Assembly (NCBI RefSeq): GCF_000708755.2
Contig: NZ_JGVU02000007.1
Coordinates: 62,001 to 126,000, forward strand
DNA: 64,000 nt
Direction of reading: 5' to 3'
Source: Metabacillus indicus LMG 22858
GTDB taxonomy: Bacteria > Bacillota > Bacilli > Bacillales > Bacillaceae
A model generated the notes under the pieces. It had not been told where the DNA came from, did no database searches, and saw only the letters and a program-made list of their open reading frames with translations. The position numbers were made by a program, and so were the translations under genes. Positions 35,689 through 42,611 of the stretch are shown one piece after another (the stretch's first letter is position 1; each line of letters begins with the position of its first letter).

Positions 35689-36579
35689 TTAAAGTACGCC
35701 AACCTCTTTTTCTGTCATTCTGTAAATCTCTTCGATTCTTTTTCCGCGCGCCCTTGCCAAAATATCCATGCGAACAGACAGCTGCTTCATCGTAAAGTGC
35801 ATGGTATCTTCAATCGTGTGACCGAACGCCGTCTGCTCACCGGCTATGCCTTCCTGGTTCAGCTTAATCGCATACGGAGTCAGCTCGTCCATTTTTTGAG
35901 CTACCAAATCAAAAATAGAATCATTCTCGCATATAAGCCTCTGAAGCAGAAACGTCCCGTAGCCTATGTGCCGTGATTCATCCTTTTTCAGCAGACCAAC
36001 ACCTTTTAATAGTCCAGGCATGATATTCGCTTCCTCAAGCGACCGGTAGAATGAAAAATAGCCCGTTTCAGCAAGTACTCCCTCAACGAACATGTTGTAG
36101 ACAGTCGACGCTTCAGCAATGGCTTCCTGCGACTGATCATGGAGCAGCCTGTCCATTGTCCGGGGCAGAAGCTCGTAAAAAATCTCTTTATATGTCTCTG
36201 TATGATAGACGGACAGATCTCCCGTTTCTCCGAGAGCATTTAAAGCAAGCCTGAAAAATTCGGTATGCTTTGCTTCCTCAAATAAAAACGTTGTTAAATA
36301 CATCTCCTCTTCCAGACGGCCTTCCTTGGCAATCGCCATCATCAGCGGCAGCAAATCAAGTGTGACCGCCTCTTCTCCCGCCTGAAACTGCGAAATCAGC
36401 CTCAAGACTTCTGTCCTTTGATCCTGATTCATGCCCTGCCAGTCTCGCTGATCCTGTGAAAAATCAATGTCAGACGGGTTCCAAATCCCAAAACGCTTCG
36501 CTTTTTGATAAAGTCTGAACGGGAGAGAGTCCTCCTGAATGCCCCGCGCACTCGTGGTAATGATTTCACGCTTATTCAT
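35689..36579 (-). CDS. R2-like ligand-binding oxidase (Mn/Fe)
   Basis: 296 residues of the ferritin-like R2lox family. All metal ligands are present: Glu69, Glu102, His105 (FEEAKHTEF), Glu166 (FVEGVLAETG), Glu201 and His204 (KDESRHIGYG). Val72 and Tyr161, the pair that forms the ether cross-link in characterised members, are also conserved. These enzymes assemble a Mn/Fe cofactor and bind a fatty acid; the physiological substrate is unknown. CAGGAGG before ATG at 36579 sets the start. It heads the operon with two dehydrogenases and faces a LuxR-type regulator. Confidence 0.9.
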   Translation of the reverse strand: MNKREIITTSARGIQEDSLPFRLYQKAKRFGIWNPSDIDFSQDQRDWQGMNQDQRTEVLRLISQFQAGEEAVTLDLLPLMMAIAKEGRLEEEMYLTTFLFEEAKHTEFFRLALNALGETGDLSVYHTETYKEIFYELLPRTMDRLLHDQSQEAIAEASTVYNMFVEGVLAETGYFSFYRSLEEANIMPGLLKGVGLLKKDESRHIGYGTFLLQRLICENDSIFDLVAQKMDELTPYAIKLNQEGIAGEQTAFGHTIEDTMHFTMKQLSVRMDILARARGKRIEEIYRMTEKEVGVL

Positions 36580-36621
36580 CGCTACCTCCTGAAAACTTTT
36601 TTTCAAAAACACGGCTTCACG

Positions 36622-36652
36622 TTTGTAAGTGCTTACATAACTATTTTACAAT
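36622..36652. promoter_or_regulatory. Overlapping divergent promoters with central dyad
   Basis: Plus strand: TTGTAA (36623-36628), 18 bp, TACAAT (36647-36652) toward the regulator. Minus strand: TTGTAA (36646-36651), 18 bp, TACAAA (36622-36627) toward R2lox. The inverted repeat TGTAAG-TG-CTTACA (36624-36637) sits inside both and is a candidate operator for the GAF-LuxR protein. Confidence 0.5.
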
Positions 36653-36702
36653 GGGAAGTGGAACCCTCATATTCCTGAAAAAGTAGGGGAGGAAATTGTC
36701 GA

Positions 36703-37374
36703 ATGATAGATTCCAAAGTGAGAGATTATGTACGTGAAACGCACAAGATCCATGACTTTTCCAAAAAATGCGAACGGATGGTCCTCGGGTGCATCCGCTT
36801 CTTCCCATTCAAGCGGGCAACTCTCTTTACATACTCCGCCTTCAGTAATATCGGTGAAGGCCTGATCCAGGCAGAAGAAGGAAAAATCACCTCCGTCAAA
36901 TGGATCAAAGAAGATGTCCGAACCATCCCGCCAGTCTATCACGCTCTCAAAAACAACAAGCTCCGGCTCCTTGACCTCACACAAAGCAACGTCCCTTTTC
37001 CAGAAAAATATATTCAGCAATTTGACCTCTCAACCATCGCCGTCATCCCGATCAGCCAGTCCAACCATGTCATCGGCTGTGTTCTGGCCGATCAGTACAC
37101 GGGCTGCAGCCAGTCCATTCACACCCAGCTCGAGCAGCTCTCCAGCTACTTTCAGGAATTTTTCGCAAACCGGCCCGCGCACAGACTCAGCAGGCGGGAA
37201 ACCGAAGTCCTGCAGCACCTCGCAAACGGCCTTTGCATGAAAGAAATGGCGCACTCCATGAACATAAGCGAATACACCGTCCGAGACTACCTGAGCGCCG
37301 TCATCCGGAAACTCGGCGTCAGGCACAGAGCAGAAGCTGTGGCGGAGGGGTTGAGAAGGGGGATAATCGTATAA
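36703..37374 (+). CDS. GAF-like/LuxR-type transcriptional regulator
   Basis: 223 residues. An N-terminal sensory region of about 150 residues resembles a GAF domain (SNHVIGCVLADQY is the GAF-like core). The C-terminal LuxR helix-turn-helix is LSRRETEVLQHLANGLCMKE and the following 40 residues, with SEYTVRDYLSAVIRKLGVR as recognition part. There is no receiver domain, so it is probably a one-component sensor. Divergent from the R2lox operon with 123 bp between start codons. Control of that operon is inferred from position. Confidence 0.8.
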   Translation: MIDSKVRDYVRETHKIHDFSKKCERMVLGCIRFFPFKRATLFTYSAFSNIGEGLIQAEEGKITSVKWIKEDVRTIPPVYHALKNNKLRLLDLTQSNVPFPEKYIQQFDLSTIAVIPISQSNHVIGCVLADQYTGCSQSIHTQLEQLSSYFQEFFANRPAHRLSRRETEVLQHLANGLCMKEMAHSMNISEYTVRDYLSAVIRKLGVRHRAEAVAEGLRRGIIV

Positions 37375-37384
37375 GAATCCGCAT

Positions 37385-37409
37385 AAAAAAACACCGCCAG
37401 CAGCGGTGC
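37385..37409 (-). terminator. Terminator of the GNAT gene
   Basis: CACCGC-TGCTG-GCGGTG followed by seven T on the minus strand. Confidence 0.8.
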
Positions 37410-37422
37410 AAATCTTCACTAT

Positions 37423-37845
37423 TTAAGCAAGCGGGCTCCCCATCACCGGACGCCTCATGCACTCATCGGTCTCAAACCCGAACTGTCTGTAAAGCCCGTG
37501 CGCATCCTTTGTGGCAAGCCCGAACTTTGTGTTGATCAAATCCGGATGATCCAGAACACATTGTACGAGCCATTTACCGAGCCCTTCTCCTCTGGCGCTG
37601 TCGTCAATGACTACATCCATCAGCCAGGAGAAGACGGCGCGGTCTGTTATGACTCTTGCAAACCCAAGCTGGGTTCCGCTGCTGTCATAGAGTCCGAAAC
37701 TTAGTGAATTCCGCACGCTTTCTTCGATTACGTGCACGGGCCTGCCTTTTGCCCAGTACTGATTGCCGATCCATCCGGCAATTTTGTCTATTTGCAGCAG
37801 ATTCTGTTCGTCTGATACGAAAAACCCTTCTTTATTCCAGATCAT
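37423..37845 (-). CDS. GNAT family N-acetyltransferase
   Basis: 140 residues. The acetyl-CoA pyrophosphate loop is visible in DDSARGEGLGKWLVQCVL, followed by the usual C-terminal GLATKDAHGLYRQFGF. The substrate is unknown; small-molecule and protein acetyltransferases both look like this. AAGGAG lies nine bases before ATG at 37845 and none before the upstream ATG, which sets the start. Divergent from acyP. Confidence 0.83.
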   Translation of the reverse strand: MIWNKEGFFVSDEQNLLQIDKIAGWIGNQYWAKGRPVHVIEESVRNSLSFGLYDSSGTQLGFARVITDRAVFSWLMDVVIDDSARGEGLGKWLVQCVLDHPDLINTKFGLATKDAHGLYRQFGFETDECMRRPVMGSPLA

Positions 37846-37931
37846 CCTTACCATCTCCTTAAACGATTATCTGACTAGATTATAACGGATGTCTCATGGG
37901 TATTGTGATTGTAATGGAGGCGATTTTTGAT

Positions 37932-38204
37932 ATGAAAACCATTCATATAATTGTTTACGGCCATGTCCAGGGTGTCGGATTCCGTTATTTCGCTCAGACC
38001 TCAGCCCTATCAGAGAAAGTAACCGGCTGGGTGAAAAATAAAGAAGACGGTACAGTCGAAGCTGTAGCACAGGGGACAGAGAACCAGCTGGAGTCCTTCG
38101 TCGATACCCTGCGTTCGGGAAACCGCTATGCACGGGTGGAGGAAATAAAAGTACGCGAAGCAGATCAAAACCAGGCATACGCTGATTTCAAAATCATCCG
38201 CTAG
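37932..38204 (+). CDS. acyP: Acylphosphatase (YflL)
   Basis: 90 residues, the standard size. The catalytic Arg is in HVQGVGFRY (phosphate loop) and the catalytic Asn in GWVKNKEDGTVEA. It hydrolyses carboxyl-phosphate bonds such as those of acetyl or carbamoyl phosphate. ATG at 37932 gives the normal MKTIHIIVYG N-terminus; GGAGG lies 11 bases upstream, slightly far. Its end overlaps that of the convergent 45-codon gene by 11 bp. Confidence 0.93.
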   Translation: MKTIHIIVYGHVQGVGFRYFAQTSALSEKVTGWVKNKEDGTVEAVAQGTENQLESFVDTLRSGNRYARVEEIKVREADQNQAYADFKIIR

Positions 38205-38331
38205 CTGTTTTTCTCAGCTTCATTTTCTTTATGACGGCTCCTATGACAACAGCTGTCAGAAGGAGCCCGCCTCCAATCCAGATGCTCCCAAAGTGCAGAA
38301 GACTTTTACCGATTGCCGCTAATGCGTTCAT
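38194..38331 (-). CDS. 45-aa single-pass membrane peptide coupled to the AraC gene
   Basis: Starts MNALAAIGKSLLHFGSIWIG, continues with a hydrophobic helix and ends in a basic tail (KKMKLRKTASG). AGGAGG precedes the ATG, and that ATG overlaps the AraC gene stop as ATGA, a classic coupling. It could correspond to the very small yflJ-type gene that lies near acyP in B. subtilis, but I cannot confirm the match. It ends within the last codons of acyP on the other strand. Confidence 0.65.
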   Translation of the reverse strand: MNALAAIGKSLLHFGSIWIGGGLLLTAVVIGAVIKKMKLRKTASG

Positions 38332-39209
38332 GCCAATTCCTCCTCAAAAGAAAGGTTTGCCGGCTCATCAAGAAGATGGGAGGTTAATTCGATGTTTGTA
38401 GTAGGAACCGTTTCGTCGACTTCTTCAAATTTCAGCTCGTCCACCCACATCCTTCCGCCTCCTGAAAGCAGCGCTCCAATTGAAATGACCGCACTTTCTT
38501 CCGGTATATCAAGGACGATCGAGCAATAATGCCATTCTGTATCCTTCGTGATCGGTCTGTCTCCCATGTTGTCAAATCGGAGAACATCCTGAAGGGCATT
38601 GTCCACTCTCATCCACAGTCCGCAAAAGCCGTCCAGATGTTCAGCACGAATAAACCCAGAGAACTTATAGCGTTCCCCCTTATACTTATCCGCCTTGATT
38701 TCCTGCATCATCGTTGCAAATTCACCCTGATGCTGCACGCTTGTGGCAGCTAAATACCCTGAGCTTTTCCCTGAGTGATAGACTTTCCTGTCCAGTCCCA
38801 TTTCGTAATTAAATGGATGACTGCCGCTTAGAACCCACCCTTTTACACCTTGATTTCCCATTGAAATCTCCTCCTTCTGCATCGTCAGGCTGGCCATGAT
38901 CTTCCGGTAGGTGCCCGGCGGCAGCCTGTATATCTTTTTGAATGCCCTCGTGAATGATTCCTGGCTTTCAAATTGATAGGAAAGGGCAATATCAAGTATT
39001 TTTTCATCTGTATAAAGCAGCATTTTTGCTGCATCCGCTATCCGCCTCGTTCTTACGTATTCAGAGGCTGTCATTCCAAACTCCCTTTGGAACAGCCTGT
39101 GAAAGTGGAATTTTGAGTACCCGGCTTCACGGGCAATCGTCTCAAGCGGCAGCTCTTCCTGAAGATGATGTTCGATATAGGCAATTGTCTTTTGAAGGGC
39201 TGTATCCAT
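38328..39209 (-). CDS. AraC family regulator with C-terminal ligand-binding-like domain
   Basis: 293 residues. Residues 1-100 hold the double helix-turn-helix (LETIAREAGYSKFHFHRLFQ and ILDIALSYQFESQESFTRAF). Residues about 115-265 form a beta-rich domain like carbohydrate-binding jelly rolls (KFSGFIRAEHLDGFCGLWMR, GGGRMWVDELKFEEV), which is unusual after an AraC DNA-binding domain. AGAGGTGAG fixes ATG at 39209. It may be co-transcribed with the lipoprotein and hydrolase upstream. The ligand is unknown. Confidence 0.85.
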   Translation of the reverse strand: MDTALQKTIAYIEHHLQEELPLETIAREAGYSKFHFHRLFQREFGMTASEYVRTRRIADAAKMLLYTDEKILDIALSYQFESQESFTRAFKKIYRLPPGTYRKIMASLTMQKEEISMGNQGVKGWVLSGSHPFNYEMGLDRKVYHSGKSSGYLAATSVQHQGEFATMMQEIKADKYKGERYKFSGFIRAEHLDGFCGLWMRVDNALQDVLRFDNMGDRPITKDTEWHYCSIVLDIPEESAVISIGALLSGGGRMWVDELKFEEVDETVPTTNIELTSHLLDEPANLSFEEELA

Positions 39210-39311
39210 TTCCTCACCTCTTACTGAGAGTTTACCAGGAAAACTTCTCCTTTTTTTGATTTTTCTTGCTAAAAAAGAGCCCCCTTTTGATAACAGGAGC
39301 TCTGTCATGCA

Positions 39312-39767
39312 TCATTCGATTTCAATATTTCCAACATACTGCGCCAAACCGCTGTCAGCATCAAGCTCCACTACAAGGATGTACTCCCCTTTTTCTTCCG
39401 GAAAAGTAAAGGAACGCTGTTTATCTAAGGGTAATTCCTGTTCGGTGCCATCTTTCCAGAGTGCAGCTTCAAGATCCTCCACCATGAAATCCTCACTGTC
39501 AAACAGCAGATCTATTTTCTGTCCCGGCTGGAACGTCAGCTGCTCTTGCTCATTTGCATACGACAGAACGTCGTCAATGCGTTTTTCCTCAAGCTTGTTG
39601 TTTTCACCCGTCCACTTGATGTTTGCCTCTGTCAGCTTTTCAGACTGGGAACTGTCCGGACTGGATAAAGTTACGGAAGGCGGAGTGAAATCATAGTCTT
39701 CCGCAATACATCCTGCTGATAAAGCAACTAGAAAAATAGATGTAATGACTTTCAATCTTTTTCTCAT
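39312..39767 (-). CDS. Small lipoprotein of unknown function
   Basis: 151 residues. The signal sequence MRKRLKVITSIFLVALSAGC ends in a lipobox (LSAGC), so it should be lipid-anchored outside the membrane. The mature part is acidic with a beta-rich C-terminus (EKGEYILVVELDADSG), like an immunoglobulin-type fold. Not recognised further. GAGGGAG before ATG at 39767 decides the start. It is 16 bp downstream of the hydrolase gene. Confidence 0.75.
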   Translation of the reverse strand: MRKRLKVITSIFLVALSAGCIAEDYDFTPPSVTLSSPDSSQSEKLTEANIKWTGENNKLEEKRIDDVLSYANEQEQLTFQPGQKIDLLFDSEDFMVEDLEAALWKDGTEQELPLDKQRSFTFPEEKGEYILVVELDADSGLAQYVGNIEIE

Positions 39768-39783
39768 AATCTCCCTCTTCATC

Positions 39784-40494
39784 TTAAGAGTTTTTCAGGA
39801 ACGCATACAAAGTCTGGGAGTAGAGGTCAGGCTGCTCCCTGTGTACAAGGTGTCCGGCAAATGGAATGACAGCGATATTGATTGCTGAGTGCAGCTGCTT
39901 ATACACAATAGCAGCCTCGACTTCCAGCTCCTGATTTTCACCGACGAGACATAAAACCGGAATCTCTATGCCGTAAACATCACCTGTCGCGTGAAAAGGA
40001 TAAAAGTCAGCTTCATTAAAAGATTGCAGCAGGGATTTCCAGTCATTCTCCCCGTGGATTTCATTCAAGAACGCAACGGCTTCTTCATTCGCAAACAAGT
40101 GCTCATAATGTTCTGCTTCTTCTATTAACAGTTCAGCCCAGTTAACAGGCTCTTTCGGGAGAACGCCTGAAAAACAAAGTGATTTCACTTTCTCAGGGTA
40201 CTCTTTTGCAAAAAGTAATGCAGTTATTCCCCCTACAGAAACCCCTGCTATGTGACACTGGTCAATCCCGAGGTGATCGAGTGTTTCTTTCAGATCCTGC
40301 ACGCATCGAACAAAATAATGATCAATCTCTCCCCCTGACTTCCCGTGGCCCCTCAGATCAGGTCTGATCACTTTGAAGTTTTTCGATGAAAAAAACTCGC
40401 TCTGCTCGCTGTATTCCGTATCACCTGTCATTCCGCCAGAATGAATAAGGACGAGAGGCTCTCCTTCTCCCGATACATATGTATGCAAAATCAT
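39784..40494 (-). CDS. Alpha/beta hydrolase
   Basis: 236 residues, a cytoplasmic alpha/beta hydrolase. The oxyanion region is LIHSGGMTGD, the nucleophile motif HIAGVSVGGITAL (Ser in GVSVGG) and the catalytic His is in FAGHLVHREQP. The family includes esterases and lactonases; the substrate is unknown. AGGGGGA seven bases before ATG at 40494 gives the start. It is followed closely by the lipoprotein gene and preceded by a 50-codon membrane peptide gene. Confidence 0.83.
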   Translation of the reverse strand: MILHTYVSGEGEPLVLIHSGGMTGDTEYSEQSEFFSSKNFKVIRPDLRGHGKSGGEIDHYFVRCVQDLKETLDHLGIDQCHIAGVSVGGITALLFAKEYPEKVKSLCFSGVLPKEPVNWAELLIEEAEHYEHLFANEEAVAFLNEIHGENDWKSLLQSFNEADFYPFHATGDVYGIEIPVLCLVGENQELEVEAAIVYKQLHSAINIAVIPFAGHLVHREQPDLYSQTLYAFLKNS

Positions 40495-40535
40495 CCATGC
40501 TTCCCCCTGTGCATGACCGTATTTACCGGCCATCA

Positions 40536-40688
40536 TTATATATGTAAAATCACACTTCCCCAGTACGAAAAACTCATTGTGAGAAAAACAACCGCAAACA
40601 CTTTGACCGTTGCCGGCAATCTTCCTTTAAAGTATATAAAACCAATGCCGGCCAATATGTGAAAGCTGATAAAAAGGAGCAGACTCAT
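40536..40688 (-). CDS. 50-aa membrane peptide
   Basis: MSLLLFISFHILAGIGFIYF, then GRLPATVK and a second hydrophobic segment ending SYWGSVILHI: two short membrane helices. AGAGGTGA lies eight bases before ATG at 40688; the longer frame to 40742 has no such site. Not recognised. It probably leads the unit with the hydrolase, lipoprotein and AraC genes (41-bp gap). Confidence 0.6.
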   Translation of the reverse strand: MSLLLFISFHILAGIGFIYFKGRLPATVKVFAVVFLTMSFSYWGSVILHI

Positions 40689-40742
40689 TTGGTTCACCTC
40701 TTTAAGACTGGAACTTCTTTGGCAACTTAGTGCTGAGTACAC

Positions 40743-41020
40743 GCTTTGATTCTTATCCTGCTTTTACTGCACTTACCTCAGCTCCGTAACCGCTCTAAGT
40801 GTTCTTGCCCTGCTTTTGCAGCACTTATCTCTATTCCGGACTCACCCTAAGTGTTCTTATCCTGCTTTTACTGCACTTATCTCCGCTCCGGACTCACTCA
40901 AAGTGTTCTTATCCTGCTTTTACTGCACTTATCTCCGCTCCAGATTCACTCTAAGTGTTCTAATCCTGCTCTTGCAGCACTCACCTCAGCTCCGAAGCCA
41001 CTCTAAGTGTCCTTAACCAA
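40743..41020. repeat. 52-bp-period tandem array D, about 6 boxes
   Basis: AAGTGTTCTT-type boxes start at 40745 (decayed), 40797, 40849, 40901, 40953 and 41005, each exactly 52 bp apart. Within a unit AAGTG and CACTT are inverted and 20 bp apart, with TTCTTATCC after the first. The complement carries GATAAGTGC, as in arrays A and C. The rest of the sequence differs. It lies between the nos 3' end and the 50-codon gene. Confidence 0.85.
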
Positions 41021-41066
41021 AATACCTTCATTTTCCATTTTATCACAATCAAAACCTCCGCAATAC

Positions 41067-41100
41067 AAAAAAACACCCGCCATTCAGAATGACGGATGTG
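41067..41100 (-). terminator. Terminator of nos
   Basis: Imperfect 12-13 bp stem, CACATCCGTCATTC with GAATGGCGGGTG, followed by seven T on the minus strand. Confidence 0.75.
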
Positions 41101-41108
41101 CTGATAGA

Positions 41109-42197
41109 TTAATACGCTTTTTCCTGATAAAAATAATTCGGCTTCACGATTTTGTTTTTATACTGATTATGAAAGATGTGGGTTGTGGCGGGAGACATTG
41201 GCGGTATGAGCCAAGTCCAGTCACCTGTTACTTCGCGTCCCGCTGTTGATTCGTTATGTTCGAATCGTTTAAATTGCTGGGCAGCCGTATGATGGTCCAC
41301 TATGCTCGCGCCTGCTGTCTTGAAGGAGTGCAGCACGGCTCTGTTCAGTTCCACAAGAGCCCGGTCTTTCCATAATGTTGCTTGTGTTGACGTGTCAAGC
41401 CCCAGGAGCTCAGCCACTTTCGGCAGCATATTATACCGGTTTTCATCGGCAAGGTTTCTGGCGCCTATTTCCGTTCCCATGTACCAGCCGTTAAAAGGAG
41501 CGGCCGGGAATGTGATGCCCCCGATTTCAAGCTTCATATCCGAAATGATCGGGACGGCATACCACCTGGCATCGAGTTTTTCCAGCTGGGGATACTCAGG
41601 ATGTGTAATAGGGACCTGCATGACGATTTCATCGGGGATTTCGTACCACACAGGCAATTCCCCGCCAACCTGAATAACAAGCGGAAGAAGATCATAGGCT
41701 GTCCCCTGCCCTTTCCATCCGAGCGCGAGACATTCTTTTGTAAACGCAACTGATCCCGGATCTCCTACGATTCCCGAATCTGTCTCATACCCTGCGTATC
41801 TAAGCAGCTGGTGATTCCAGATTCTAACAGGTGCCTGTCCGTCCTGTTCCGGTTTGAAAATGGTGATGAACGGACGGATTCTGCCGCCGTTCGTTGCAAA
41901 TTCTATATGGGAGAAAAGGGCGTCCCTTATTTCATCAGCTGTTTCAAGATGCCTTGCATCTGCAACCCGGAGTGTGTTCCAAAACAGGCGGCCGATGCAT
42001 TTGTTGCTGTTCCGCCAGGCCATTTTTGCTCCATGCTCAAGTTCTTCTGACGTAAGATCAATGGTGCTGTTCTGTTCAAACCGGGATTTAACCTGAAGCA
42101 GGCGGGCAGTCGTTTCTTCTTCCGTTTTCTCAAGCTCCCGGTAGCATTCGATAATAAACTGCTCTGCTTCTGACATGATATCAAGCTTGGTATTCAT
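41109..42197 (-). CDS. nos: Nitric oxide synthase oxygenase
   Basis: 362 residues, the full length of bacterial NOS, with no reductase domain. The haem thiolate ligand is Cys67 in [10 protein letters not shown]. The substrate pocket stretch [13 protein letters not shown] has the arginine-binding Glu, and [18 protein letters not shown] is the conserved pterin-side region. It makes NO from L-arginine with electrons from cellular flavodoxin or a reductase. AGGAGG precedes the ATG. In B. subtilis nos (yflM) also lies near acyP; here repeat array D and a small operon separate them. Confidence 0.96.
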   Translation of the reverse strand: MNTKLDIMSEAEQFIIECYRELEKTEEETTARLLQVKSRFEQNSTIDLTSEELEHGAKMAWRNSNKCIGRLFWNTLRVADARHLETADEIRDALFSHIEFATNGGRIRPFITIFKPEQDGQAPVRIWNHQLLRYAGYETDSGIVGDPGSVAFTKECLALGWKGQGTAYDLLPLVIQVGGELPVWYEIPDEIVMQVPITHPEYPQLEKLDARWYAVPIISDMKLEIGGITFPAAPFNGWYMGTEIGARNLADENRYNMLPKVAELLGLDTSTQATLWKDRALVELNRAVLHSFKTAGASIVDHHTAAQQFKRFEHNESTAGREVTGDWTWLIPPMSPATTHIFHNQYKNKIVKPNYFYQEKAY

Positions 42198-42226
42198 AAG
42201 AGCCTCCTAAATTGCCGGACTTCTAT

Positions 42227-42248
42227 ATAAAGACTTACGTATCTTTAT
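42227..42248. promoter_or_regulatory. Dyad in the nos 5' region
   Basis: ATAAAGA, 8-bp spacer, TCTTTAT, centred about 40 bp before the nos start. It is either an operator or a leader hairpin. No nos-specific regulator is encoded nearby. Confidence 0.3.
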
Positions 42249-42487
42249 GGGTATTAGATCACATATTACCTTCCCTGATAGTATAGCATCTCACGCAGCT
42301 CATCCTTTTACTACAACGAACACTTTCATGAACATTCCTATCCGAAAAAAACATTTCATGCGAACACAACCGCAAATCCTTATGAATTAAGGGGTTGAGT
42401 CCATAAAATAAAAGTATTCTATAAAAATATGAAAAAAGTAGTATTTTTTTGTTGCAATGTGAAAGCCCTTTAATTAAAATAGGTTTA

Positions 42488-42577
42488 TGCAAGCGATTGC
42501 ACATGTTGCACTTATAGTTGCACACCACTTATTAAAAATAATGTAAGCGATTTTGCCTTTAAATGAATTCGTTTACA
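42488..42577 (+). promoter_or_regulatory. Control region of the PTS operon: three cre-like boxes and TTGCAC repeats
   Basis: TGCAAGCGATTGCA (42488-42501, perfect dyad), TGTAAGCGATTTTG (42542-42555) and TGAATTCGTTTACA (42564-42577) resemble CcpA or LacI-family operators. TTGCAC occurs at 42497, 42506 and 42518. A possible -10, TATTAT or TTATAC, lies at 42580-42587. The remainder of 42249-42487 shows no gene that I trust. Confidence 0.5.
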
Positions 42578-42611
42578 CCTATTATACTTACAGGAGAAAG
42601 AAGGGCAAAAA

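Noticed and set aside
40816-41016. 66-codon frame over array D
   Set aside because: It follows the 52-bp repeat and has no ribosome site.
42259-42528. 89-codon minus-strand frame upstream of nos
   Set aside because: Cys/His/Arg-scattered sequence typical of random translation, no ribosome site, covers the PTS control region.
42198-42611. Riboswitch or T-box leader before the PTS gene
   Set aside because: No terminator-antiterminator pair or conserved riboswitch core was seen; short dyads explain the structure better.
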